Below, piece after piece: positions 21,087 through 32,625 of a stretch of DNA of 64,000 nucleotides. A model generated the notes under the pieces. That model saw nothing but the letters and a program-made list of their open reading frames with translations, ran no database searches and had not been told where the DNA came from. The DNA is from Brachypterus glaber. Lineage: Eukaryota > Arthropoda > Insecta > Coleoptera > Kateretidae. The position numbers and the translations under genes were made by a program. The stretch is taken from assembly GCA_958510825.1 (NCBI GenBank), contig OY294044.1, forward strand, positions 43,303,550-43,367,549, written 5' to 3'. Each line of letters begins with the position of its first letter. Positions within the stretch are counted from its first letter, which is position 1.

Positions 21087-21647
21087 TTATTTTTTTATTT
21101 ATTTGTTTTAGAATTTTATACAGAGTCATGGAGAGCCCCAATAAGCTTCTGGCTTATAGTAAAATATTTATGAATGCGGTTGCTACCTATCCAATTAACG
21201 TCTAAAACGTCGAAAGGCAGGATACGTGCAACTAGAGGCACAATACCACATTCAAATTAATCGTCGTATATTTTTGTCTTGGTGTGTTTTGAAGTTTTTA
21301 GCTTTAGACTTTCTGTATTGTGGCATTAAAATTTAATGGTTTTTAGTAAGTCTACTAAAAACCATTTTTTATTTTTCTAAGAAGGTTAGTGATTTTTTTT
21401 TACTAAACAAAATTATGTACACTGCTTCCTAAAACTACGTTTTTTGAATTTCTCATCCAATCAGTTCCGACTCTTTCAGAAGAGATGTATTTTCAGGACA
21501 CAAATAACTATTACTTTAATTGAAAAAATTTTAGATAATAAATGATAAATTATTTTCTTTGAATTTTATTTATAGCAATTTTGATATACCATTTATTCAA
21601 TAAATCGTACAATTTAATTTTCTTTTAATTATTAAGAAATACATACA
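20881..21647. other. Unassigned; (TA)n at 21044-21081
   Basis: About 38 bp of pure TA repeat lie at 21044-21081. A small palindrome 'tggtttttagtaagtctactaaaaacca' region sits near 21339-21365. No gene. An open frame over the TA run is low-complexity. Confidence 0.6.
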
Positions 21648-21690
21648 CTAACTTTCCTACAGTCATTATCTTGAAAACTGTAAGAGATAA
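21648..21690. repeat. Dispersed element end, inverted copy of 28217-28257
   Basis: 'aactttcctacagtcattat' and the next 20 bases up to 'gtaagagata' are the exact reverse complement of 28217-28257. The flanking 'acaggatgtccca' seen beyond the 28.2-kb copy is lacking here. A LINE starts about 30 bp to the right. Confidence 0.6.
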
Positions 21691-21714
21691 AAATTACATT
21701 AAAAAAATCTTTTT

Positions 21715-23530
21715 TGGAAAACAAAAATCATTAATAACAATGAAAGTAGGCTATTATATAACAGCGAAAAAAAAGAATACAACAAATTAATTAATATTAG
21801 GAAAAAAGAATATTTTAAAAAAATAATAGATTCAGCGGAAAATAAACAGAAAAAAGTTTGGGAATTAGTTAACTTAAGCTTAGATCGAGCAAATAAAGCC
21901 AAAAATATTACTTTGAAATCTGATGACAAATTACTAACCGAACCGAAGCTGGTAGCGGATACTTTTGCAAATTACTTACAATATAACAGAGAGTAGCTTA
22001 AATAAACACTTTGGAAATATTCGCTCCAATCAATGTAGTTACTGTTTCTAAGCCAGTAGAAAACTCTTTCTTTTTTGTGTATGTTACTGAGAAAGAAGTA
22101 AAAAAAGTAATTTTAAACCTTAAGATTAAGAATAGTGTGGGAATTGATAACTTCAGAAAGGGAAGATCAACTGAGAGTGCGGCTTGTGACTTTGCCAACT
22201 GTATATATAAATGTTTGGATGATGGCGAATTTGTAGCAGCTATTTTGTTTGATCTTTCCCGAGCATTTGATACATTAAAATTCAAATTTGTTAAATCTAA
22301 ACTTTTTAATTTAGGGTTTAGAGGTTTTATCCTATCTTGGTTAATAGATTACTTAAATCATAGGGAAATGTGTGTTAAGATAGGTAATTCACGCTCTGAA
22401 AGTCACTACATGTTTTCGGGAATTCCTCAAGGATCTGTGCTGGGTCCTCTTATATATAAATGAACTACCTCAACACGTAAGAGCCAAACTCCTGATAATG
22501 TTTGCAGACCATACTTCATTTTTGGTATCAGCACGGACTCTGGGGGAACTTAAGTTGCTTTTAACTATTGTAATTACAGATTTTTTAAGTTGGTGTAGAA
22601 AGAATGAACTCATTGTTAATGCAGATAAGGCAGTATGCTTATATTTCCATAATGAGATACGTAGTGCATTATCAGAAACATCCCTAGATATAATCTAGGA
22701 CAGTTGTAGAATATCTCCCTGCATAAATACAAGATTTCTTGGAGTAGGTCTTGATAGTGATATGAGATGGAATAGCCACATAGAAATAGTACCTAAAAAA
22801 TAAATAAATCTTTTTTCGCTCTCGATGCTAGATGCTAGATGTTAAGGGCCTACTTAGTGTATATTATTCTTCAGTTCATTGTCATCTGGCTTATAATGTA
22901 TTACTTTGGGGTAACGCTATAAACTGCTCTAGAATTTTGGTTCAACAAAAGCGAATCTTAAGGCTCATATTTGGATTGAAATATAGAGACTCATGCAAAC
23001 CTTTTTTTATTCAACATCAAATACTAACGTTGCCCTGTATTTACATTTTTAAGTCGGTTCTCTATGTGAAACAAAATTTGCATCGTTTTGATCATGGATC
23101 TACTTCAAGAAATCTGTGTACATTGAAGATACCGAAACATAAGTCGGCCCTGTTTAAAAAGTCTCCGGAGTATGCTGGTGTTAAACTGTATAATAATCTT
23201 CCATCAGTGCTTAAAGAAATCACCCAGTTCTCTAGATTTAAAGCATCAGTAAAAGACTTTTTATATAAAAAAACTTATTACTCTGTTAAGGAGTTTTTAG
23301 ATTTTTAAATGTTTTGTCTTTTTTATTTGTTACTTTTAATAGTTGTACTTTATTTATGTTATTTATTTTGTTTGTTTTGCGCTCTGTATTCTAACCTAGG
23401 TATATTATTTTTGTATATATTATGTAAATTATTGTTGATAACTTTTATTTTATATTTATGATACTTTGACTTGTATATCCATCCTAGGATGGCACAAATA
23501 CTAAATATACTATTCTATTCTATTCTATTA
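21715..23530 (+). pseudogene. LINE ORF2 (reverse transcriptase), 5' truncated and internally deleted
   Basis: Coding remains begin near 21721 with the linker before RT (KKVWELVN.., 'VADTFANYL'). After a frameshift, 22011-22463 has 'NSVGIDNF' joined directly to 'RKGRSTESAACDF', so the RT fingers and motif 'YRPISLL' are missing; then 'AAILFDLSRAFDTLKF' (first catalytic D) and 'GIPQGSVLGPLIY'. The next frame 22498-22698 has 'FADH' where FADD is expected, so one catalytic Asp is lost. A thumb and C-terminal part follow (22832-23308: LAYNVLLWGNA.., ending EFLDF). The 3' end is a (TATTC)n tail at 23510-23529. CR1/jockey-like, dead. Confidence 0.85.
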
Positions 23531-23728
23531 GAATTTGCCCATAACACAATAGGGTCTTCTTCGATTTTTGGTTTTAATTATTTTTAAAAACTAGATATTC
23601 TAATTATAATATATATGCTATTTATTTATTTTTTAGTCCACTTAAACAGGAGAAAAAAAATTATAAAATTTGAATAATTTTTTCCCGCTCCACTGAAAAC
23701 GTAACAGACAGAGTTTGCGCACTTCAAC

Positions 23729-23888
23729 TCAGTTTCGATTTTATACGTTGGCTACTCTGATTGTTTTGTCTGTCATCGAGTGAGGTTAGATGTTTTTCTA
23801 GTTTTGTGTTTTATTCACTTTTAGTTATATTTGGTGTGTGTTTTCTGGACTTTTTATATTTCAAGACAGTGTATAGTGCATTAAAAAG
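23729..23888 (+). other. Candidate non-coding first exon of THAP gene
   Basis: An initiator-like 'tcagtt' at 23729 opens a stretch that ends 'attaaaaag' with a strong GTAAGC donor at 23889. The first good acceptor downstream is at 24567-24568, two bases before the THAP start codon. This is inference from splice signals alone. Confidence 0.4.
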
Positions 23889-24568
23889 GTAAGCAAAGAA
23901 ACTAAATTTAATGGTGTTTTTTTATAATACATACTAGCTATATTATAGCCGCTATAAGCAAAAAAGTCCTTTGCGAAACAATTTTACAGTACGATTTGAG
24001 GCCTTGACATTGAACCAAAGATTTTTTACCATATAGAAAACTTTTGGTTAAAATCTGAAGTTTTTGTGAAAGCATTCTTGAAATATAGTAAACTTATGTT
24101 TAAAGGACTTTCAGCTTTATACAGACCATAATGGAAGTTTCTCTATGACGAGAAAATGTCATATGTAATTTTTTAACATATGTTAATGCCACAAATAGCT
24201 TTATAAATTTCTCATTTATAATTGTGTAATAATTAGATTAAAAAACTGTACAAGTCCCTAAGGGCATTATCCGCAGACAAGTAAATGGACCATATTATAC
24301 ATGTATGTATGTATGGTACTCAAGAATATATTCAAAATATGCATCTGCAGACAACGTGTTAACACAGTGCATAATATGCATACTATGCACAATAATAATA
24401 TAAAAATATTAATACATTTATTAATTCTAAAAAGAATTTAACAAATTTTATATCAAGGGCTTAATCCCTACTCGAAACATTAAAAAAATACATACCAAAT
24501 TTTTCAAGAATAATGTTTAGTTTTTTATTTATAGAACTAAATTAGTTACTCTTGTGTTTAACTTTTAG

Positions 24569-24750
24569 GCATGGATGTCAAAAACTGTTTTTTGCCAAGT
24601 TGCAGAAATTCCTCAAAAAACTGCAAAAAAGTATTTTTTACTGTCCCAAAAGCAGATCCTGTGAGGAAGTTATGGATATCTGTTCTTCAACAACCTTGGG
24701 TGCCCAACAAATCTGTAGGTGGGTTGTTCTGCTGCGAGGACCATTTTGAA
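24569..24750 (+). CDS. THAP-domain protein, N-terminal exon
   Basis: The acceptor 'taacttttag' (to 24568) precedes ATG at 24571. The 60 codons up to the GTAAGT donor at 24751 form a near-complete THAP zinc-finger: C6, C11, P26, W35, C55, H58 and F59 sit at the spacing known for the C2CH THAP fold, which binds DNA. Only the last part of the domain (the AVPTIF-like box) must come from the next exon. A candidate exon at 26121 fits in phase but looks short. THAP domains occur in host regulators and in P-element and other transposase-derived genes, so this may be host or element-derived. Frames that run past the donor into the intron are not the real product. Confidence 0.75.
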
Positions 24751-24859
24751 GTAAGTTTAAAAAATATATATTTACTAAAATACGACTATTACTTTTTATT
24801 CGAGAACAAAACATTAGCATTTCAGATTATACAAAACAGAAAACGAAATTAGAACGACC

Positions 24860-24939
24860 AGATCAAGGCTGACATGGGGAGACGGTCCGTGCGACGCTCT
24901 GTATTTTATTAAAAAAAAAACACCCGTCAGCCTTGATCT
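24860..24939. repeat. Hairpin inside THAP intron
   Basis: 'agatcaaggctgac' (24860-24873) and its exact reverse complement (24926-24939), 52-base loop containing GC-rich 'gacggtccgtgcgacgc'. Possibly a small MITE. Confidence 0.6.
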
Positions 24940-25046
24940 TTGTTTCATAGGTTTTGTTTACTTTCAAACGGGCGGTATGTATATGTAAAAAATATATGCA
25001 TAATTTTTTTATTATAGTTTGATTTTGGGGGGGTTTAACAAAATTT

Positions 25047-25063
25047 GGGGGGCTAAGCCCCCC
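25047..25063. repeat. G/C palindrome GGGGGGCTAAGCCCCCC
   Basis: Nearly perfect 17-base palindrome in AT-rich surroundings, followed by another C-run. Part of an unassigned repeat at about 24950-25110. Confidence 0.7.
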
Positions 25064-25375
25064 GCCCCCCAGTTACGCCTATGCCGCCGACGAGGCATTT
25101 TTCGGCGCGCCATTTTTCTTAAATTTGCCAGCCACAAGCAAAGTTGCACTTGTCGATTTTTTTTACTTTCACCTAAAACAAGTTTTGCTATTGACTTAAA
25201 ATTTTATATTGCTTGATTTTTTTTTATAATTAAGTACCTAGTCGAGATAGGTAAAAAAAAAGATTTTAACATTTTTTTTTCTGTCTCTTTATGGAGTCTA
25301 TAACTTTTGAGGTAACTTTTAATCCTTTTAACCTAAAGGGGTCAATTTTTACCAGAGCTTGTTTATACAGAGCGT

Positions 25376-25638
25376 GTCAAAAGTCCGCCCCCCCTCCCCT
25401 TAACTTTTGAATGGCTTAAAATATCAATTTGAAAATTTTATAAGCTTTAAAATGATGTATCACAATACACCCCTTTTCATTTAAAAAAAGTTTTCCTTGC
25501 CCCCCTGTTTCAATTGTGCCCCCTAAGTAAATCAAATATATACTAAAAAAATATTTGGGTTATGTTATTTAAGTGTTCCCAATTTAAAGTTAATATTTAA
25601 AAGTTAAAGGGGGGGGCAGACTTTTGACACGCTGTGTA
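25376..25638. mobile_element. MITE with TACAGAGCGTGTCAAAAGTC ends, about 263 bp
   Basis: The left 'tacagagcgtgtcaaaagtc' plus a C-run mirrors the right G-run plus 'gacttttgacacgctgtgta'. The inner sequence is related to the fragment at 84-290. It sits in the candidate THAP intron. Confidence 0.75.
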
Positions 25639-26120
25639 TGAAAATCTCACCAGGGATTGTATATGGATAATATAGGGGTTTTGGGGGGTTAATGTGTTTG
25701 AAAAAACGTAAATATTGGGTAGCTGGGCTGATTTTTTATGTATTTTATATTTTAAATTCTTTTCAAAAAAAGTTGTTTTTTTTTTCAATTTTATTTTTTA
25801 TTTTTAGTAGAAAGTCCTCTCGTTTATCTGAGAGAGGTATTTGGCGCGAATTTGGCGGCTGGTAGGTCGAAATAAAATAATTTTTTTTTTAATATTTTAG
25901 CTAAGTTATGCATTTTTGCATATTATGAAACAATTTTTATAAAAATTAACTGTAAAAATGTACGTTTTTGTATGGAAAACTTTTTCCCAGAAAGACAATA
26001 AACTGAGTAACTATAAGCTATAGCTTAAGAATGAGTTGACATAAAACCATAAAATTTGGAGGATCACTAATAAATATTTTTGTATGTAAATTAATACTCA
26101 CAGTACTTATTTTGTTGCAG

Positions 26121-26310
26121 ATGATCAAGTCAGGGAAAAGTCAGCGAATTTGGATTTTAAATTTCGGTGCCAATCCTGCAGGGAACATGTACTAGCACTA
26201 TTATTTAAAGTTATAATTAAAAATGAGAATGTCACTTGTATTTTTTCCATTTATCTTGTGTTAAGTTTATTTATTTATTTGTACAATCATTGTATTATAT
26301 AATAAATTAT
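26121..26310 (+). other. Candidate last exon of THAP gene with polyA signal
   Basis: The acceptor 'ttttgttgcag' is followed by a phase-0 continuation of the THAP exon: 24 codons (MIKSGKSQRI..) to a stop, then AATAAA at about 26300. The short tail does not look like a THAP C-terminal box in this frame. In another frame 'NLDFKFRCQSCREH' is more THAP-like, so the copy may be frameshifted or the true exon may lie elsewhere. Confidence 0.3.
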
Positions 26311-26839
26311 GTCTACATTAAATCCCAAGATAAGTAGTTTTCATATACATAATATAATATACATACATATACATATTTTCATATACATAATATACATTTA
26401 TATTTAAATAAATGTTTGTTTTTCAATACTTTTTTTGAATTTTATTACCCCACCCTAACTTATTTTTTTGTGGATTTGAGGAAAACTATGTTGTTTTCTA
26501 AAATTCTGACCCTAAAGTAATTTCCTATATCTTCAAAGAACATAGAGGGTCCCCCAATTTTTAATTTAGAGGGCTTGATGTATTTCATTTTGTGGCCCAC
26601 TTGTTCCAATGCTGGTTTTTTCTAGTAGCACTTAACCTCTGCAATTGCATGCTTATATCCACCTAGAACAATTAAAAATGCTTTTTACTTTTGCTATAAT
26701 TATATCGAAGGCTGCATAACATGGAACGGAAACCAAAAACTGAAGGTACACCTCTTCGTTATAAAGCCCTCAATATCAAGAAAGTGTTAAATCTTATTCT
26801 GAGCGGGGGGGGGGGTAGTTCGCAGGAAAAAATTTGGTT
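26311..26839. other. No gene seen; G11 run at 26805
   Basis: AT-rich, with an unusual run of G around 26805-26815 just before the MITE. Confidence 0.4.
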
Positions 26840-27101
26840 GTATATCATGGCTTGGTTCTAAAAGGGCCAATGTCACTATATCCTTATTATAAGTTATACT
26901 GTAGAACTAACTTTTTCTTAGATCTATATAACCTAAAAAAGCCAACGTCAGTGCTTGTGAGATAAGTGTAGATTTTAAGTGACAAGGGTGTTTTTAATAA
27001 ACATGTCTGTTAAACTGCTAAACCAGCCAATATTTTGTTTGACTTAGTGTATCTGTTTAAAATTTTTGACATTGGCTCTTTTAGAACCAAGCCACAGATA
27101 T
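26840..27101. mobile_element. MITE with TGGCTTGGTTCTAAAAG ends, about 260 bp
   Basis: 'tggcttggttctaaaagggc' near 26848 and the mirror 'ctcttttagaaccaagcca' near 27076-27094. Its right half ('gtgtttttaataaacat..ttaaactgctaaa..ccaat') matches 32850-32935 and its left end matches 31650-31678, so it looks like an internally deleted derivative of the longer element at 31645-32935. Confidence 0.75.
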
Positions 27102-27217
27102 ATACTCGACTGGGGCTCCTGTTGCTTAGGGGATTGCCCCACAACAGCTGAATTTTTATAAGGTATTTAAAATAGAACCCCAGAATTCCACAGACCAAAA
27201 TAACTAAAATAATTTAC

Positions 27218-27615
27218 CTTTAGAAGCTGTACAACTTTGCAACTAAGAATGACATCATTATTTTCATCAGTTTTTTTACTGTGCAAATACTAGTGCTCTT
27301 GTTCTGATTTAGTTGCACATAACCAATAACATCTTTCTCCATAATCTGGTCCTGCAAATATACAATATGTTTTAAAATATCCTCCACATTTTTCACAAAT
27401 TACTCAAAAAAATAGTTTATGCACATAAATAAAAAAAAAACTTAGTAAAAACTAAAATTAAAATAAAGAGTGTATACTGACCATACATTTTTAAACCTTC
27501 GGAACTCCACACTAAAATAGTCCAAGTTTTTTGCGAAAAATTCTTTAACCATCACGTAATTAACGTGTAGTAAATTTTCGCTACTTGCTTTCACAAAAAA
27601 AAACCACTGAAGCCA
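27218..27615 (-). pseudogene. Decayed two-exon gene, possible SWIM/YqaJ-family fragment
   Basis: On the reverse strand an ATG at 27615 starts 'MASVVFF'. A 9-T run then breaks the frame; with one base fewer it would continue 'VKASSENLLHVNYVMVKEFF' and '..YFSVEFRRFKN'. A GTATGG donor (27486) and a 'tatttgcag' acceptor (27352) join this in phase to 'DQIMEKDVIGYVQL', then the frame slips again before 'VILSCKVV' and a GTAAAT donor at 27217. Blocks like M..YF....F...EFR.. followed by IGYVQL..... CTVKCK occur, as I recall, in multi-copy insect proteins with SWIM and YqaJ-nuclease domains, some carrying THAP domains. That link is tentative. Confidence 0.4.
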
Positions 27616-27619
27616 TAAT

Positions 27620-28190
27620 TAAAGCAAAAACAAATAAAATAACTTTAAAAACAAACCGATTCCGAAATTTAACACGGAACTCTCCACTGACAGATAAAAA
27701 GTGAGGTTTGGACTTGTCTACGCTAGCAGTTTAGCCACACTAAGAAATAAAATGTCGTTTCTGCGCAGTCTCTATCTGTGACGTAGAAAATAAGGCGCGA
27801 CGAAAAAATTTAAACTTTAAATCGATTTTTAAAATAGTTAGCGTTATCAAAAAGGAAAATTACTTTACATTTACCTTACTATTATAAAGTACTTTGTAAA
27901 TCAGTGTTCAAATATTAAAAACAAGACTTAGTGGAGAACCCTATTAAGATACCTTTATTTTTCAAATATAAGATTTTTTTCAATATTATATTTTTAATTT
28001 TTTGACATTATCCGTTTTTAAAAATTAAAAATAAATTTTAATCAAAATAAAAATACCTTTCAAATAATGCATGCCGTGGCCCATATTGCTATTTAAGATT
28101 TTAAAGTTGGGGTTACTGGGGCTTAGTGGGTGAGTTTTAGAACCTTAAAGATTACATAAATAGAAAGCTTACTAAAAATATCTAACTGAC
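27620..28190. other. No gene seen
   Basis: 27660-27790 is somewhat GC-richer and could be the promoter of the reverse-strand gene at 27218-27615. The rest is AT-rich and may belong to the element ending at 28268. Confidence 0.35.
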
Positions 28191-28268
28191 CTACTTTTTA
28201 GATTTTTGATATCTCTTACAGTTTTCAAGATAATGACTGTAGGAAAGTTAATGGGACATCCTGTATCC
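28190..28268. repeat. Element end (ACAGGATGTCCCATTAACTTTCC, reverse)
   Basis: The reverse strand starts 'acaggatgtcccattaactt' then 'tcctacagtcattatcttga'. The inner 40 bases equal 21649-21689 in the opposite direction. The other end of this copy was not found. Confidence 0.55.
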
Positions 28269-28269
28269 T

Positions 28270-29390
28270 GTATGCATATGGTTTTGTGTAAATATTTGTT
28301 TAAAATCAAAATTGGAGCAAGACAGCAAGTAATTGTAATAAACCGATTTTTGTATTCCTTATTTTGATATTAAACATTAAAATGTACGTTTTTTATATGT
28401 TAAAAATACATAACAAAGTTTCCATTCTTTATATTTGCACAGTTGGTTATAAATGTAAGCCGACTTTGTAGTACATAGAATTATATTACTGTTTGTTGGT
28501 CAGATATTAAATTAACAATTGTCCACTGCAATGAACAATTGTTGAATAACATAAACGCAAACATGAATACCAGATTACCGGCCTCGACTTAAAAGTGGTA
28601 TCTGTAAAGGGTGTTTGTCTAAAAAAAAAACAGTTGTCTATTCATTGTAAATTCAAAACGTATCTAGACAGAGATACATTGGTTGAATATCAACACTGTT
28701 TACTGAACAGCAAAGCTTGTATCTCACCTAGGCCTAGGTAGTGTTTCACCAGATAGTAGAAACGGAACTTCTCATCTCGATTGTCGAGTTTTGATTTTCT
28801 AGACAATTCTTCAGGTTAGAGTTACAAGGTTATATCTTCACAAAACCATGTTTTGAGTAAATCTAAAAAAAAATAGCTTTCTACTTTTCTATACACCTTG
28901 GTACAAACGTCATGCATAACGGAGCACTCTCAAAATACACTATGCCTTTAAAAATAGGGCGTATTTAGAAGGACATAACTTCATACATAATTTTTGGATC
29001 AAGGTGTATGCAATATTTTTTCTCGGTTTTTAATGTTTAATCACCACCCAGAATTAAAATATTTATTTTTATAATTTTTTTATTTTTAATTTTTCATTCT
29101 AAATGCGTAAAAATTTAAAATAAAAAAGTATATTCCAATAAGATAAATTTAAAAAAAAGTGCACTGAGAAAACTGAAAATCCATCTGGTTTCGAATTGAA
29201 ATTTATTTTTTTTACCCGACTTGCGAAAACAAATAATGTCTTCTGTAAACACAGGCAGGTTAACATGGATATATTATTGTATAATAATATATAAGTTTTC
29301 AGTTTTTTTTACTTAAAACTGTTTTTTATGCACTTTTTAAAACTTAAAAAAATTAAATTTTCGCGAAATCTTCAAATAATTGGCGATTTT
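28270..29390. other. Unassigned; MITE end at 28813-28895
   Basis: 'gttagagttacaaggttata' and the following 'aaaaccatgttttgagtaaa' match one end of the MITE at 61685-61887. A 14-bp palindrome 'acctaggcctaggt' lies at 28726-28739. No gene. Confidence 0.5.
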
Positions 29391-29394
29391 TTTT

Positions 29395-29640
29395 ATGTAC
29401 TAACTTTAGGGGAGGGGGATGTCTATATTTTTTTAGTTTCTCCCAACTATTCCTCCAAAATTTCCTCAATTAGTTTTTAACCGAAAAACAGGTACCGATT
29501 TTTTTCAAAGTTTGGAGCTACCTCTTAACATTAATCGATTTGGCTCATTTTTGAGCGACCACCGTTTTTTATCAATGAGCAACTTTTAAATCTTCGATTT
29601 CGAAATTAGGGATTCTTTGACACATGCTACTTTGTAACTC
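29395..29640. repeat. Single-arm copy of the 30.3-kb foldback
   Basis: Matches 30700-30995 in order and orientation ('ggggagggggat', 'aaaaacaggtaccga', 'attaatcgatttggctcatt'), ending at 'tttgacacatgc' where the other copy has 'tttgacacactc'. Confidence 0.7.
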
Positions 29641-30287
29641 TATTTAAAATGATTTTTGATAAATACAACTTTTTAATTTTGTAAGAAAATAATAAAGATT
29701 ATATCCCGACTCGGGATTCCTGATACACAATGGTTTAACCTGCTAAACTGCAAGTAGCTGTGTTTTTGTTGATTTTGCTTAGAAAATGTTTGAAACTTAA
29801 TAATTCATTATAAAATGAATTATTAAGTTAAAAACATATGTGTTTCTTAATCTTATATAGATGGGACCTTTCAGCTTAGCACGGCAGATTAGGTGGAGGG
29901 TATATTTTAGTGATTTAATATTTTTTAAATATATTTTTATTTTTATAACCTTTTTTAAATATATTTTTATAATATATTTCCTGCAGATAAAACAAGCAGC
30001 TGTATTTTTGGTAATTTTGAGCTATCGGCATAATAATCACTTATCTAAATAGCGAGGTGCTATTTAATCGCTCTTAAATAGCGAGATGCTGTTTAATCAG
30101 GGAAATAACCTAGATGCTAATGTTTGATTGAGTATATTCAATACTACCTATAGGTGCTGAAAAATAAAATAAAAGTATTGTAAGAAATAGCATAATACAG
30201 AGGGGATTTTTTAAAATAATTTCGATAACTAAAAATTAATTTTTTAGAAAAACTCTTTGGACAGGTCGATTTACATTGTGAGGGGAT
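29641..30287. other. No feature seen
   Basis: AT-rich sequence with short local duplications ('ttttttaaatatatttttat' twice near 29920-29970; 'tctaaatagcgag' near 30045 and a variant at 30073). Confidence 0.5.
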
Positions 30288-31148
30288 CACGGTTCACCTG
30301 GGCGATTTTAAATAAAAATTTTGTGGACCCCTACATTTTTTGGACTAAGACATACCTGATGAAATAAGAAATCAATTCCCATTTGAAAGAAAATCGTAAA
30401 AGATACACTTTTTTAGACAGATAAAAAACGTTTTTTTAAGTTATAGGGTGTGTCAAAAAAGTCGCGATTTTCAAAATCAAAAACGCTCTGGCTTAAAAGT
30501 TGCTTCTTAGACAAAAATAGTGGCCACTCAGAAATGAGCCAAATCGATTAATGTTTAAAGGTAGCTCAAAGCACTCAAACTTTAAAAAAAAATCGGTACC
30601 TGTTTTTCGGATAAAAACTGATACCGATAAAAATTGAGGAAAATTTGGAGGATTTCTTTGGTAATATTTTCGCGAAATTTTCAAATAATTGCCGATTTTT
30701 CCATGTTCTAACTTAAGGGGAGGGGGATATAATTTTTTTAGTTTCTCACAATTAGTATTGTTTCTAAATATTATCAAAGAAATCCTCCAAAATTTCCTTA
30801 ATTTTATATACAATCACTTTTTATCCGAAAAACAGGTACCGACATTTTTCAAAGTTTGAGTGCTTTGAGCTACCTCTAAACATTAATCGATTTGGCTCAT
30901 TTTTGAGTAGCGACCGTTTTTTACTAAGGAGCAACTTTTGAGCTAGAGAGCGTTTTCTATTTCGAAAATCGGGATTTTTTGACACACTCAATTACTCAAA
31001 AAAACGTTTTTTTATCTTTCTAAAAAAGTGTATCTTTTACGATTTTCTTTCAAATGGAAATTGATTTCTTATGTCATCAGGTATGTTTTAGTCCAAAAAA
31101 TGTAGGGGTCCACGAAATTTTTATTTAAAATCGCCCAGGTGAACCGTG
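30288..31148. mobile_element. Foldback element, 861 bp, arms about 400 bp
   Basis: The left 'cacggttcacctgggcgatt' is mirrored exactly at the right end ('aatcgcccaggtgaaccgtg', to 31148). The arms stay alignable inward through 'gtaggggtcca', 'aaagatacactttttta' and 'aatcgatttggctcattt' to a centre near 30700. One open frame (reverse, 30813-30493) runs across the palindrome and is not a gene. Confidence 0.85.
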
Positions 31149-31644
31149 GGATATCTTTTGATTTTACTGACATGAGTAATGACATAACTTTATGAGATTC
31201 AAAGAGGACCACAAATCAAATCAAATCAAAAGTCCACATCTAAAATATACCTATTATGATTCTGTTTCAAGAGTATTTTGTTAAAAAAAAATTAATTTCT
31301 TTTTTCGAGAAATGAAAAATTTTATTTATTATTATTTTTTTTTTTTTTAGAAAAAGGAGTAAGTATTTTTTTTTTTTTTTTGAAAAAGATAGTGTTTTAT
31401 TTATTTTTTTTTAAGTTTAACCCCCAAAAGTTTTTTTTTTTGGGATTACTTTCAAAAACAATAGGGATCATAAAATTTGATTTTTTCTAAATATTTTAAG
31501 TCGATTAAATAATTCGTTCTTGAATTATCGTGTCCACAAAAAACGTGACATCAGATGGACGGACACGAAATGTATTTGTGCCCTAGAATTTTTTATCTAG
31601 GATGTTTTTTGGAGTTTTTGGGAAATTTAAAAAGTACCGTATAA
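31149..31644. other. Poly-T-rich unassigned sequence
   Basis: Several T runs of 10-15 bases (31330-31440). No gene or paired repeat supported. Confidence 0.4.
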
Positions 31645-31696
31645 TATCTGTGGCTTGGTTCTAAAAGGGCCAATGTCAGGTTTTCCGTATTTTGAG

Positions 31697-31942
31697 TTAT
31701 ACCGCCGAAGCAGAAGCTCTACACATTACAGAACCATTTACAGCTAAATCCAGAAAACTTGTTTTTGGTAAATAATCCTCTGCAGAATAACTCTGACAAT
31801 TAATTGCATATTTTGTTGAACGATTCCCATAGTATTTTTTTACCTGATTCCGAATATCTTTAAAGTGAATCGCTATATTTTTCCGTTTTCGAGAAAAATG
31901 CTCTTGAAAATATTTTTTTCCGTTTTTTTTCAAGTGCTTCAT
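31697..31942 (-). CDS. Short ORF of foldback arm, unknown product
   Basis: 81 codons: a basic N-terminus (MKHLKKNGKKYF), then 'HFKDIRNQVKKYYGNRSTKY' and 'SYSAEDYLPKTSFLDL'. The forward copy at 32404-32625 keeps the same reading frame and most residues, which hints that the frame was once coding in the parent element. No known domain recognised. Could be the start of a transposase whose rest was lost. Confidence 0.3.
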   Translation of the reverse strand: MKHLKKNGKKYFQEHFSRKRKNIAIHFKDIRNQVKKYYGNRSTKYAINCQSYSAEDYLPKTSFLDLAVNGSVMCRASASAV

Positions 31943-32403
31943 AGTTCCTGAAAGATTTTATCCAGGCTTAAATTAGAGCCTTAACACAATGTTTAGTGGT
32001 AAATTTTAAAACAGTTTTAAAATACCGCTGATAACACATTTTATGCAAACAATAATTTTCTTTGTTATTATGCCATTATGTCATTATGTTAGCAGCGAAT
32101 TTTACCCCTAAAAATCTCAAATACAGAACGCCTATGATACTACAATAATTCGCAATTACTGTCAAAAATAAAAGTTATACAAAAACCGAGCAAACTCGGC
32201 AAAATTCGGCAAAAATACTCTGTAGCAAAGACAAATGTAGTTTGCCTGAAACGTGGTTTCAGAGGTATTTTAAAACTGGTGTTAAATTTACCACTAAACA
32301 TTGTGTTAAGGTTTTCTTGTACGATTTTAAAGGGTTAGAACAACGCTCTAATAAAAGCCTGGATAAAAGCTTACAGGCACTATGATAATTTTTCTAAAAG
32401 CAC

Positions 32404-32625
32404 TTGAAAAAGGGAAAAAAAAATGTTTTAAAGCATTTTTCTCGAAAACGGAAAAATATAAAAATTTACTTTAAAGATATTCGAAACCAGGTAAAAAAAT
32501 ACTATAGGAATCGTTCAACAAAATATGCAATTTACTCTCAGAATTATTCTGCAGAAGATTATTTACCATTATTTACCAAAACCAAGTTTTCTGGATTTAG
32601 GTGTAAATGCTTCTGTAATGTGTAG
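32404..32625 (+). CDS. Mirror copy of the foldback ORF
   Basis: 73 codons: MKKGKKNVLKHFSRKRKNIK, then 'YFKDIRNQVKKYYRNRSTKY' and 'NYSAEDYLPLF', after which the frame changes by a small duplication (ttatttaccatta). Same family as 31697-31942; function unknown. Confidence 0.3.
   Translation: MKKGKKNVLKHFSRKRKNIKIYFKDIRNQVKKYYRNRSTKYAIYSQNYSAEDYLPLFTKTKFSGFRCKCFCNV

Noticed and set aside
21648..28268. One 6.6-kb transposon bounded by the 40-bp inverted match and holding the LINE and THAP exon
   Set aside because: The left copy lacks the outer 'acaggatgtccca' end, so the two are more likely separate copies of one dispersed repeat.
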